NCBI GenBank assembly: GCA_000934455.1
Contig: KN888385.1
Coordinates: forward strand, 1-22,096
Reading direction: 5' to 3'
Length of the DNA: 22,096 nt
Source of the DNA: Apostichopus parvimensis
Taxonomy: Eukaryota > Echinodermata > Holothuroidea > Aspidochirotida > Stichopodidae
Part shown: positions 10,901 to 18,017 of the stretch, one piece after another
Position numbering within the stretch: position 1 is the stretch's first letter
Layout: each line of letters opens with the position of its first letter
Notes under the pieces: model-generated
The model's database searches: none
Told to the model about the DNA's origin: nothing
What the model saw: only the letters and a program-made list of their open reading frames with translations
Position numbers and translations under genes: made by a program

Positions 10901-13900
10901 ATCTGCACAATCGTCCTCCGGCACATAGTCGAATCCGAGATCACCGTGATCGTGAATTTCATGCCCTGACAAATGAAAGGGAGCATTAAATCTATTTGCA
11001 TTTCTAGAGTAAATAAGAACCGTTTCTCTCTCACGTACCTTACCAGATGTTATTAATAAGTCCCAGGGCTCAGCAACACTGCAGTGTGCAACAGCCTCAA
11101 ATACTGGGACACGTACAAAGTATGAAAACACAGCTGTACAATGTACACTCTAACCAACAGGTTAAGTAAGTCTTGCTTTATGATCTGGTTAACAAGGAAA
11201 AAACTGAATTCTGTTTTATGAAGTTCAAGTTTTTTAATTTACAGATGTCAAGGCTATTTCAGTTCCAAGATCATCAAAAAAACATTTTCATAAAATGTGT
11301 GGAAACCTGACAATATTACCTTGATCCACATATGTAAACTTTTCAATATATTACTTACTATATAGGTACAGCTGCATTGCATTTGCTTTCATATCAGGCA
11401 TTCAAACTCCCTAATATGATTCATATAATGTACCAGCAGACATGTATATTATGTGACTAACTGAGTGTGTGAATATTACAATATTTATTAAACAATATCA
11501 CCTTCAGTATAATCTAAGCTAGCTGAGACTATTACTGTGTACAGGAAATCCTTGCAAGACAAAACAAAATACAACTTCAACTAATAACAACTAGTTGTCT
11601 GTCCATAGATGATTTCGGTCGTCTTGAAGAAGACCAGAAGACCATTAAAATTTGCTCTGAACTTAATACTTACATTGGCCTTTGATTCTTTTGATGAGGT
11701 CTCCTTCCCTTATGGCAGCAGAGCCATACAGCCCCTCAGGATAAGTCTTGAAGAATAATAAAAAATATCACACATGAAGCCATTTTACTTTTAAGTCTAT
11801 GCCATTTACTGTATATGCAAAAAAAATGCCATTATTGTTACTATAAAGAAAGAAGCATTTTGATTCTAGACCCTGTGGCTCAGCATGTAGGCTAGCCTAC
11901 AAGACTTTTAGACTTAATTTTTGTGTATAGTAATCCTGTTTAACATAATTGAACTCTCTTCTTGGGGGAAAAATTACAGTGGTTTTCCCAAAATTTACGT
12001 AGTAATTAATTACCAAATTGGCAGCTAGGGATGGGGTAATTGTTTCCCATCCCAATTTTTATCATAACAAAAGAATCTTAGAAGATCACACAGATCAACG
12101 TAGGCCTAATATCATCTTGTAATCAGGATTCTGGCAGACAGCTGTCCATTCAGAAGACCAACCCAAAACTGCTTTCGTTTGTGAAGAAGGCGTGTACCGA
12201 TTTAAGAGGTTGCCTTTTGGTTTACGCAATGCCAGTCAGAATTAGATGAAGTTCTTGCACAGGCTCCAAATGATCAATTCAGTCGCCGTCACTTTCCAAA
12301 TATTGATGATATTGTTGTTCACTCTCCCACAGTAAGAGAGCACATCGCAGATCTTCATGGGGTTCTCTTGTGCTTAAGAATTGCTGGTCTAACAGTGAAT
12401 CTCGAGAAATGTTCCATATTGTATACACGGGTTAGATTCTTGGGATATATCATTGAATATAGAGGAGTGTCACTCAATCCATCAAAATGTGAGGCAGTTC
12501 AGAAGTTTCCATCCCCAACGGATAAGAAGTCTCTTGATGATTTTTAGGTCTAAGTGGGTGGTGCGCAAAGTTTGTGCCCAACTATGCCACGATCGCTGAA
12601 CCTTTAAATATGTTACGGCGTAAAGGGGTGCAGTGGAAGTGGTCGGATGAATGTCAGATGGCATGTGAGAAGTTGAAAGATGAGATAGCGAGGGCGGTGT
12701 GTTTGACTATCCTAGACTTCAAGGAACCATTTGAAGTTCATACAGATGCCAGTGGAGTGGGTTTGGGGGCTGCCCCTTATCCAGAGATCCTCATCGGGTG
12801 ACCCATATATCATTGTATTTGCCTCCCGTGCATTGAATAAAACTGAGCGTAATTATTCCACCACTGAATTAGAATGTTTAGCGGTAGGGTGGGCATTTGA
12901 CAGGTGGCGACCATATCTGGAATCGGGTAGCTGTACAGTTTTTACTGACCACCAAGCCTTAGTATGGTTGCTGCGAAGCAAAACATTCAAGGGTAAATAT
13001 GTGAGATGAGCATTAAGGCTTCAGGAGTTTGACTTTAAGGTTCAATACAGACCGCGCACCCAAAACCCTATTCCAGATGCTCTTTCGAGAGCTGCCATTT
13101 GTTCCATAGACTATGACCAAAATGTGTGTTTTCACCCAGACTGTAAAGGTGACCCTTCCGATACGATTTCATGGATTCAATGCGAGGATTGTGAGGAGTG
13201 GTTCCACTGGCGGTGTCTTGGTCTTTGTAAACAGGATGTTGCAGAGATAGATAAGTATATTGCTTGAATTGCTCCCTAAGAGTGTCGCCAAGTTCAAATG
13301 AAATTGTACAACCTGAATCCGAAATAAGTAGTATACACCCAGATATGAATGGTTTCATTCTGGAACAGCAACAAGATCCAACATTGTCGAAAATTAGAAA
13401 GAAAGTTTCAGATAATGGTTCCAACTCCCAAATTAGTGAGAAGTATGTCCTTGAAGATGAATTACTGAAGTATGTTGGCACCCAAGTTGCCAACACCAAG
13501 TTGGCACCCATATTGGCACCCAAGTTGGCAAAAAAGTGGTGGTACCGGAGCAGTTCATCAATGCAGTTATTAACCATTATCATCGTACCCCAACGTGTCC
13601 CCATCTAAGGAAAACAATCTCCAAAATTCGAGACCTATTTTGGTGAAAAGGTATGAAAAACTCTGTAGAGAAATTTATAAAAAGATGCAGAATATGTCAA
13701 TTGTCAAAACCAATTTATTCCAAACCAGAGGGTTACATGGAGTCCACTAATAGTCAAAGATCATGGGAAATCCTGGCAATGGACCTTCTAGGCCCTTTTC
13801 CGAAGAGCATAGCAGGAAATCTTTACATATTAGTTGTTACTGACCACTTTTCTAGATTTTCTTTTTTTAATGTCACTCAGAAGGGCAACTGGAAAGGTCT

Positions 13901-15966
13901 TGACGTCAATTTTGCAACAGTTGTTTTGTACCTGGGGGCATGTACCACTTTGGTCTCTGATAATGGTCCACAGATGGTGTCGAAGTCTGTGGCTGACATT
14001 TGTTTATTATGGGGAGTTAGGCGAGTGTTTACAACACCATATCATCCTCAAGCCAATAGGGTGGATCGGGTCAACATAAACATTATGTCAATGTTGTGTT
14101 GTTTTGTGAAGGAGAGCCATACATAGTGGGATGAGCATGTTGCGGGATTCATGTTTGCCCTAAACTCTTTTACACATGATTCCACAGGGTTCCCTCCAGC
14201 GGAACTCTTCTTGAACCGGAAGATTAAGGGTACTGGGGAATGGATATACCAAAGGGAAAACTTAAAAATCATTGATGAGGCTGAATCGGAACGCATGGTC
14301 ACGGCCGCAAGAGAGAACATGTTGCTTAGGACGATGCAGAACAAAGTCAAGTATGATGAAAAAAGAAACAAGGTCGGCATTCGGGTTGATGACTTGGTTC
14401 TGCTGAGGTCTCATGCGTTGTCAAATATGCAGAAAAATATTTCAGCAAAGTTAGCTCCTAAGTGGAGAGGTCCTTACAGAGTTGTTGCTAGAACATCACC
14501 AGTAATTGAGGATAGTAGTGTAAACGAAAAAGGATTGCCCGTGTTGATGAATTGAAGTTAATTTAATGATATATTTCTTAAGAGAAGTTTTTAATAGGGT
14601 TGGGGGGGGGGGGAGATTGGGAGTGTTGGATGGTCTATTTAACTTGCTGGCATATATTAGACTATTCTGGTCACTGTTAGTGCTAGTCTACTGAGGATAG
14701 CCATTTATGGCATAGTTGGTATTCTATCTATTGTTTACACTGTAGGTTGAGTTCTTATTGGAAGCTTTTGTGGCCAGGTCATTTGGAGAGTACCCAGGTG
14801 CACATACACTGGTGTGATCCCATGTTATACAGGTGTAGATGTTTGTGATAGGTGGAATGACCTAGTAGGAGTGGTTAGTGGTCTTCCACCTACCAATAGG
14901 ATTGTGTTATATGCTGTGGGTATCTGTTAATTTGTTATGTATGTTGTAGATGATGTTCCAAGAGGTAATATAGAGTAGAGCTCCTCCAGCCTCCAAGCTG
15001 TCGACTTGTCTTGTGCCATTCTTTGTTGGTTGCATATGTTTTAGTTTGTTCAGTTACTGCTCGGTCCCTACAATCTCACATAGCATACTAGGCCTACATT
15101 ATACTAATATACATTTTGGGGGGGGGGGGGGCTTTCAACACTGTCCATCACTACTGTATATAGGATAATGGTAACCAGTATAACTTTAAGGAAATGTCTA
15201 GCCTCTATATTACTGAATCTCTGTCTGAATGTATTGAAACGCAGAAAGCATAAACCAGCCCCAGCCAAATCCATGAATTATCACTTTTATAATCAGTATA
15301 CTATAGTATAACAATAAGATGGACACAAACATAGTCTATAGATAATTTTTTAACCAAGCAGTTTGGTTGTTTGAAAAGGAAAACATGTAAAGGGATTAAT
15401 TGCTCTCATAGAAAACGTTTGAAGGACTAGCCTAGCTATCCTATCCCATGTTCTTCAGTTGCACTATGACTGGGTACCAGAAGAACAGACTCTGATCACT
15501 GTATTTTCATTAACATTATGAAATTCAGCTGTAGAAATAGGAATATGAAACTAGCCTTATTACATTGTCATGTTTCATGCTAAAGTTGACTGTGTACTGT
15601 AGATACGCATCCCTTTGACAGTATAACAGTTGATGCCTACGTACTTTTCTATTATGTTTCAAGTTATGCATCAACATACGGCAAATGTCCTCAAATTACA
15701 CTGGTCAGCATTCTCCCATCACAAATTAAAGTACGGCCTATACCTACCTGTCCTTTGCTAATAGGCACACCGAGAATCCCAACGCTTCTCTTGACTGTTT
15801 TATTCACTGTGCTGAAATTTTTCCCCAAAGAATGAGGGGCATGTTTCACCCCTCTGCTGAACTGAAAAACAGGTGACAACAACGATGAAAATGAGGATTT
15901 ACACCCCTTTGAAACCATCCGTTTCATGGATAAAGCAGCCATTTTAAACATTTGCAATTCCTGCAT
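4701..15966 (-). CDS. ARG: Arginase (ARG2-like, probably mitochondrial), eight exons
   Basis: Mn-dependent ureohydrolase of the arginase branch (L-arginine to L-ornithine plus urea). Join on the minus strand: 15966..15748, 11746..11674, 10965..10853, 8766..8444, 7823..7719, 6610..6534, 6028..5969, 4939..4701; 1209 nt, 402 codons plus TGA. All introns are GT-AG and phases run 0,1,0,2,2,1,1. Family motifs in order: [13 protein letters not shown] at residues 61-73, GEDHS at 154-158, DAHTDIN at 180-186, IGLRD at 233-237, SFDVDSLDP at 286-294, GGLTLREG at 306-313, EVNP at 333-336. Putative Mn ligands are H157, D180, H182, D184, D288 and D290; the guanidinium-binding Glu is E333. Oddities: Asn197 and His239 stand where human ARG1 has His141 and Asp183. 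An in-frame TGA at 16087-16089 closes the frame upstream, so the first usable ATG is 15966; those at 15951 and 15942 (best Kozak context) are alternatives. The first 60 residues hold many Lys/Arg/Ser and one acidic residue, which suggests a mitochondrial presequence. Agmatinase is less likely because of the DAHTDIN and FDVDSLDP motifs. I am very sure of the family, less sure of the activity. Confidence 0.95.
5449..5870 (+). mobile_element. hAT-like transposon remnant with internal ~178-bp duplication (intron 7)
   Basis: CAGTGGTTCCCAAACTTG at 5449 followed by GCCCC resembles the terminal inverted repeat of hAT (Charlie-type) non-autonomous elements. The matching right end (GGGAACCACTG) is not seen. 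Within it, AATGCTTCATGACACAA occurs at 5522 and 5699, and a CCATTGAATTGGC / CCATTGAAATGGC pair follows each, so about 178 bases are tandemly duplicated. A run of nine G (5571-5579) separates parts. The long plus-strand ORF here (5579-5869) is not recognised and I do not call it a gene. Confidence 0.35.
5969..6028 (-). CDS. ARG: Arginase exon 7
   Basis: 60 nt, residues 305-323 with split codons 304 and 324. The acceptor ends ATCATGAAG (a poor polypyrimidine tract but a correct AG) and the donor is GTAAGT. It encodes [18 protein letters not shown], matching the GGLTYREG helix of animal arginases. Phase 1 at both ends. Confidence 0.93.
6029..6533. other. Arginase intron 6: no gene seen
   Basis: 505-base AT-rich intron. 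It contains a perfect 14-bp palindrome, ACATTGTACAATGT, at 6124-6137. The small plus-strand ORF at 6171-6353 does not look coding. Confidence 0.6.
6534..6610 (-). CDS. ARG: Arginase exon 6: second Mn-binding segment
   Basis: 77 nt, residues 279-303 with split codons 278 and 304. The acceptor ends GGCACATTTCAG and the donor is GTAAAC. It encodes [14 protein letters not shown], with ligands Asp288 and Asp290, then TPSTGT with Thr302, a residue of the substrate pocket. The following Pro of most arginases is Lys303 here. Confidence 0.95.
7356..7513 (+). repeat. Tandem repeat of 60-70 bp in intron 5
   Basis: Copies begin GTTAAGATCATCACTACAAG (7356), GTTTAAGATTATCACTACAA (7416) and GTTAAGATTAGTACTACAAG (7486, partial). 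The first two also share GTGTCACAAA and ACACCCTATCATGACT. The second is ten bases longer through an AAAGACA-type insertion. Intron 5 spans 6611-7718 and holds nothing else I recognise. Confidence 0.75.
7719..7823 (-). CDS. ARG: Arginase exon 5
   Basis: 105 nt: one base completing Lys243, residues 244-277, and two bases of codon 278. The acceptor ends GTTCCTACCAG and the donor is GTTTGT. It contains SIHDVDKHG at about 255-263, matching the SM-EVD-G segment of arginases, then a helix. Reading frame and phase 2 at both ends agree with the neighbouring exons. Confidence 0.92.
8158..8187 (+). repeat. C-rich tract in intron 4
   Basis: Ten C in a row from 8160, then CACCCCC-type text. In the arginase pre-mRNA this would be a G-rich stretch. 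It lies in the 620-base intron 4 (7824-8443), which otherwise shows no gene. Confidence 0.7.
8444..8766 (-). CDS. ARG: Arginase exon 4: Mn-binding core
   Basis: 323 nt, residues 136-242 plus two bases of codon 243. The acceptor ends TTTTCTTGCTAG and the donor is GTAAGT. It carries GEDHS (ligand His157; the usual second Gly is Glu156), DAHTDIN (ligands Asp180, His182, Asp184; substrate Asn186), Ser193, and the SGN-M-N segment whose last residue Asn197 (codon at 8581-8583) replaces the shuttle His. It ends in [10 protein letters not shown], with His239 (codon 8455-8457) in place of the usual Asp. This exon holds most of the active site and both unusual substitutions. Confidence 0.97.
8767..10852. 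other. Arginase intron 3: repeat-bearing, no gene seen
   Basis: 2086-base intron. It contains a short repeated motif, TTTGACAAAGGTGACATT-like, at about 9067 and 9119, the first forming a perfect 8-bp stem (TTGACAAA / TTTGTCAA). Bases 9180-9440 have the look of a dispersed repeat fragment that I could not name. A TGACCT-headed tandem repeat lies at about 9808-10080. Confidence 0.55.
9808..10080 (+). repeat. Degenerate tandem repeat headed by TGACCT
   Basis: Three related starts, TGACCTCATATGAC (9808), TGACCTGAAATGATCACC (9900) and TGACCTTAAATAATCC (9999), spaced 92 and 99 bases, with partly matching CACC and AAGTTTTCC-type segments after the first two. The copies are highly diverged. TGACCT is also a nuclear-receptor half-site, but I give that no weight. 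Confidence 0.35.
10853..10965 (-). CDS. ARG: Arginase exon 3
   Basis: 113 nt, residues 99-135. The acceptor ends CATTTGTCAG and the donor is AAG/GTAATT. It contains HDHGDLGF at about 102-109, matching the DYGDL segment of animal arginases, then a helix ending GRALQK. Phase 1 in, phase 0 out. Confidence 0.92.
10966..11673. other. Arginase intron 2: no gene seen
   Basis: 708-base AT-rich intron. The minus-strand reading frame that runs through exon 3 into this intron is an extension, not a separate gene. No repeat stood out. Confidence 0.6.
11674..11746 (-). CDS. ARG: Arginase exon 2
   Basis: 73 nt, residues 74-97 plus the first base of codon 98 (Trp, split). The acceptor ends TTCTTCAAG and the donor reads GTAAGT. 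It encodes the loop and helix after SKGQ (TYPEG...[12 protein letters not shown]), where other arginases have a GGVEEGP-type loop. This loop is unlike the usual one (no GVE), so it is the least conserved exon; it is accepted because phase, length and position all fit. Confidence 0.85.
11747..12120. other. Intron 1, part nearest exon 2: no gene seen
   Basis: AT-rich intron sequence left of the truncated retrotransposon. I looked for a 5' LTR resembling 14624-15071 and for a primer-binding site and saw neither. Confidence 0.6.
12123..13102 (+). pseudogene. pol: Retrotransposon pol fragment: reverse transcriptase and RNase H
   Basis: Starts in RT at SGFWQTAVH, then PKTAF and [10 protein letters not shown], followed by TAG at 12243. 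After a frame change come NIDDIVVHS at about 12299-12331 (the family's Y/F-x-DD box with Asn in place of the aromatic), an RFLGYII strand and the thumb. A frame change at about 12544 leads to [13 protein letters not shown] and the tether. RNase H follows with [11 protein letters not shown] (about 12740-12772), a one-base insertion in a C4 run at 12773-12776, then [27 protein letters not shown], a TGA at 13007 and the end IPDALSR. It encoded DNA synthesis and template-RNA removal, but is now non-functional. Confidence 0.93.
13124..13275 (+). pseudogene. PHD-type zinc finger inside retrotransposon pol
   Basis: Eight ligands in C4HC3 order: Cys codons at 13127, 13142, 13181 and 13190, His at 13205, Cys at 13214, 13261 and 13270. 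Core text is [16 protein letters not shown]. The last Cys pair sits in the next frame after a one-base deletion just before 13261. The spacing of 12 residues between ligands 2 and 3, x4 to His, x2 to the next Cys and 15 (allowing for the deletion) to the last pair matches BPTF-type PHD fingers. Two positions that form the methyl-lysine cage there are aromatic here (Trp at 13172 and 13199). The first pair is C-x4-C, longer than the usual C-x1-2-C. PHD fingers read histone H3 tails, so a targeting role is an inference. Confidence 0.75.
13276..13541 (+). pseudogene. Linker of pol between PHD finger and integrase, with internal tandem expansion
   Basis: Coding-like text without a recognised domain: Ser/Glu-rich, then a segment resembling the region before the integrase zinc domain ([25 protein letters not shown]). 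A GGCACCCAAGTTG-type repeat has expanded at about 13474-13532. Removing roughly 38 bases of it would put the flanks back in one frame, so the expansion is itself a frame-breaking lesion. Confidence 0.6.
13542..14555 (+). pseudogene. int: Retrotransposon integrase with HHCC, catalytic core and GPY/F end
   Basis: Zinc domain: HYH near 13572, then CRICQ near 13685-13699, with a TGA at 13644 where a Trp is usual. Catalytic core: first Asp in AMDLLGPFP (13782), second in SDNGPQ (13959). At the third site (14064) the family's Glu is Asp, and one residue is missing from the preceding NGQVE-like motif, so it sits one residue short of DD35E spacing. A TAG lies at 14124. The C-terminal part continues to [12 protein letters not shown] (GPY/F module, about 14452-14487) and stops at 14553. 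No chromodomain follows. The enzyme would insert the DNA copy into the host chromosome; this copy is broken. Confidence 0.93.
14597..14623 (+). other. Polypurine tract of the gypsy element
   Basis: A purine-rich stretch with a run of 12 G (14602-14613), then AGATTGGGAG, immediately before the TGTTGG start of the putative LTR and shortly after the pol stop. This is the expected place and composition for the plus-strand primer of an LTR element. A few T residues interrupt it. Confidence 0.6.
14624..15071 (+). repeat. Probable 3' LTR of the gypsy element
   Basis: Begins TGTTGGATGG directly after the polypurine tract and ends GGTCCCTACA, giving 448 bp with 5'-TGT...ACA-3' ends and a short imperfect terminal inverted repeat. 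No second LTR copy is present in the window, so the ends rest on the TG/CA rule and the tract alone. Bases ATCTC follow; no matching duplication is seen at the left edge, as expected for a truncated copy. Confidence 0.45.
15072..15747. other. Intron 1, part nearest exon 1: no gene seen
   Basis: AT-rich intron sequence between the LTR and exon 1. A run of 15 G at 15117-15131 is the only striking feature. I see no ORF of note. Confidence 0.6.
15748..15966 (-). CDS. ARG: Arginase exon 1: presequence and first beta strand
   Basis: Residues 1-73. The first ~60 residues are rich in Lys, Arg, Ser and Met, with a single Glu at position 3, as expected for a mitochondrial targeting region. They are followed by the first strand and loop of the arginase fold, ending SKGQ. 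The exon ends CAG and the intron opens GTAGGT (phase 0). Three in-frame ATGs (15966, 15951, 15942) compete as start; the third has A at -3 and G at +4, and starting there would remove the only acidic residue. Confidence 0.88.
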
Positions 15967-16452
15967 TTTGTTTGCTATTTTGAGCACGTTTTCACGATCA
16001 ACCGCGAAACTTGAGGCTGCAGAATCCCAAACATAATATATGTACGTATATAGCTTCTGCTCCTTGTGGTTGGAACACACCGGGTTTCATTCAGTTCTAT
16101 CCCCTTTCTATTCTACAGACAGTACCGTTAGTACACTTGGCTCTGTGTAAACATGTCACATAAATAATGTACAATTCAGTTAGTTCAGTTAATATAATTC
16201 GCATATACATAGACATACAAAAACAGTGCAGTAATGGTATATACAGGATACTAGAAAAAAACATAAAAGTTATGTGCAATTGCTACCGTAGCTCGATCTG
16301 AATGTTACAGACAAAAAAATTAATGAAAGAAACATTTTGCAAAGTATAATTAATAGTTTGATAAGAGAAATGCGGAGACCTGGGAGTGTAACTGTTGAAC
16401 ATAAATAATCACAAAAACGTTTAATCAGAATCTGTTTGGTTTTTGATAATAC

Positions 16453-16501
16453 TATGACGTGCCGCGAGCCCATCGCACGCCCATCCAATATAGCCAATCA
16501 G
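16453..16501. promoter_or_regulatory. Candidate promoter module: CRE-like site and two CCAAT boxes
   Basis: A locally GC-richer patch about 490 bases upstream of the arginase start. It holds TGACGTG (16455-16461, CREB/ATF-type), then CCAAT at 16484 and AGCCAATCAG at 16492-16501, which fits the NF-Y consensus. NF-Y sites next to CRE sites are common in TATA-less animal promoters. There is no transcript evidence, and the module could serve either strand. Confidence 0.3.
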
Positions 16502-17115
16502 AATGAAATTCTACGAACCCGCAAGTTATTTTTCTATACGCGTACGTTGTGTACATGTACAGGAAAATCAATTACTTGCACAATGCATAGCTGAAGTGTA
16601 CGTTGTAAAGCCACACTATCAGCACTTTGAAGCAGTTACGAAATATATACGGGAACGTAGTAGAAACATTTCTCTGAAGATTGAGGCACATTGCAAAATG
16701 TATAAGAGACGGGGAAAAATCACCGTTTTCACGATTATTTCCGATTTGGAAAAACAATTTAAACATTGATAAAAGAAACCGATGGATGAATAAAAAAGTA
16801 AAATGAAGAGACTCGTCGTGATGCATTCGGTTATAGCGTACGTACTTGATATTTGAAACTGGCAGATTTTACTCATTGTCAGACAATAATTCTCTAATCA
16901 TCACATATCTAGCTAGCAACTCGCATATCTATATTATACGTGTTTTGACAAAAAGTTGATGATATTCCGCAAAAGTATCCCCACTCATAACGGCGCCGTT
17001 CTCAAATAAAAACCTGGAATTCACTTTGATGAAATCACATGAGTTCAGTACGGTACTTCATATCTCCAGTTTAGGGCGAAAGTGATCTCAAGTATGCGGT
17101 GTAGGCTTTTCTTCA

Positions 17116-17141
17116 GGGGGGGGGGGGGGGGGGGGGGGGGG
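17116..17141 (+). repeat. Homopolymer run of 26 G
   Basis: Uninterrupted G26. It could fold into quadruplexes and is also a place where read or assembly length errors are likely. Confidence 0.95.
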
Positions 17142-17566
17142 CTCTTGTAGCTCCAAGATTCAATAGCAGATGCGTTGATACAAGTAAGGTATTATACAAC
17201 AACAACAACAACAAAACTTACAGGATAGTGATGATTTGGAATGACCTAGGTTGCAAAAGTCTTACAGTATGGTTTGACTTCACTTTAAGTTGTGTTTATA
17301 TTTCATTGCGATGACATAATCATTGAATTTCCAAACAGGCTGCACCATGAATAATTCGTACCACGACATACCGCAAAACGAAAAACTCTGATGAAATATC
17401 TAGTAATTTTCACACTTTCACTGCATTGCACGAATTGATTCAAACCTGTATTATTCAACAAATTTACTTTTAACATGATCATTGAACTTATTGTATTTCG
17501 ACAAAATGTAATATCCAGCCTGTTAAATTAGCATGTGTGTAAGTTGTTAAATTGATTTCACTTCTA

Positions 17567-18017
17567 CAGTTCCGTAGATATGTGGCTAAAAACACTATCC
17601 ACCTTCGAATCAAGTCTATTGGTAGTCTTGTTAAGACCCTAGTATACAATAGGCAACTGCTTCAGTATAAGCCAGCCGAATTAAAGCTTCTCTATGTTAG
17701 CTCTGTGGTGTTTGCTTATAGTGCGCCCCCAATTTCCTCATTTTCTTTTCGATACTAGGTTTGTGTTGGACAGATCCTCGGGCATGTAACATACATTGGG
17801 CAAGCACATTCGTGGTAGGCAGAAACGGACTCTGAGGCATGTACAGTTTGCACGCGAGAAAAAGAGTATTACAAACGACTTGGCCAAGACTAGTCTTTGG
17901 TTACTACCATGCATGAACTCAGCCAGAAGTTTAATACGGAAGCGTAGAAGGGACATGTCAATTGACGTTTTGATGAGATGCAACAATTCGTCAAAATTAC
18001 AAGAATCTGAAAATTGA
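17567..18017 (+). pseudogene. Unrecognised coding-like stretch, two frames
   Basis: A good acceptor (TTTCACTTCTACAG) at 17554-17567 is followed by an open frame to a TAG ending at 17758. A second frame is open from about 17796 to 18017 and is strongly basic (REKKSITNDL, LIRKRRRDMS). The two are in different frames with about 38 bases between. Residue use looks protein-like, but I recognise neither half. The end of the second frame lies inside the satellite that follows. It may be an old gene fragment or a dead transposon piece. Confidence 0.2.

Larger units (their letters stand above)
12121..15071 (+). mobile_element. Truncated, inactivated Ty3/gypsy LTR retrotransposon in arginase intron 1
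   Basis: Pol order is RT, RNase H, (PHD finger), integrase, then polypurine tract and 3' LTR: the Ty3/gypsy (Metaviridae) order. It is antisense to the host gene. The left boundary falls inside RT just before the SGFWQ motif, so the 5' LTR, gag and protease are missing. In-frame stops lie at 12243, 13007, 13644 and 14124. Frame changes occur between 12245 and 12300, near 12544, 12773 and 13260, and at a tandem expansion at 13474-13532. I saw no envelope ORF and no chromodomain. The element cannot move on its own. Confidence 0.92.
16090..17551. other. Region 5' of arginase: no supported gene
   Basis: Contains the candidate promoter module. The ORFs here (16270-16497 minus, 16503-16769 plus, and their antisense shadows) lack any recognisable motif. 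An (ACA)n microsatellite lies at 17197-17216. Confidence 0.5.

Noticed and set aside
13068..13604. 178-codon minus-strand ORF, the longest in the window
   Set aside because: It lies opposite the retrotransposon PHD/linker/integrase region, whose plus-strand reading has clear domain motifs; the minus reading has none.
14456..14623. Chromodomain after integrase (chromovirus)
   Set aside because: The frame stops at 14553, about 20 codons after the GPY/F module, followed directly by the polypurine tract; there is no room for one.
4701..15966. Agmatinase or formiminoglutamase instead of arginase
   Set aside because: [23 protein letters not shown] and the EVNP end are arginase-type, and exon phases follow one continuous arginase alignment.
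16503..16769. 88-codon plus-strand ORF near the promoter block
   Set aside because: No recognisable motif, no splice or Kozak support, and similar-length ORFs overlap it on the other strand.
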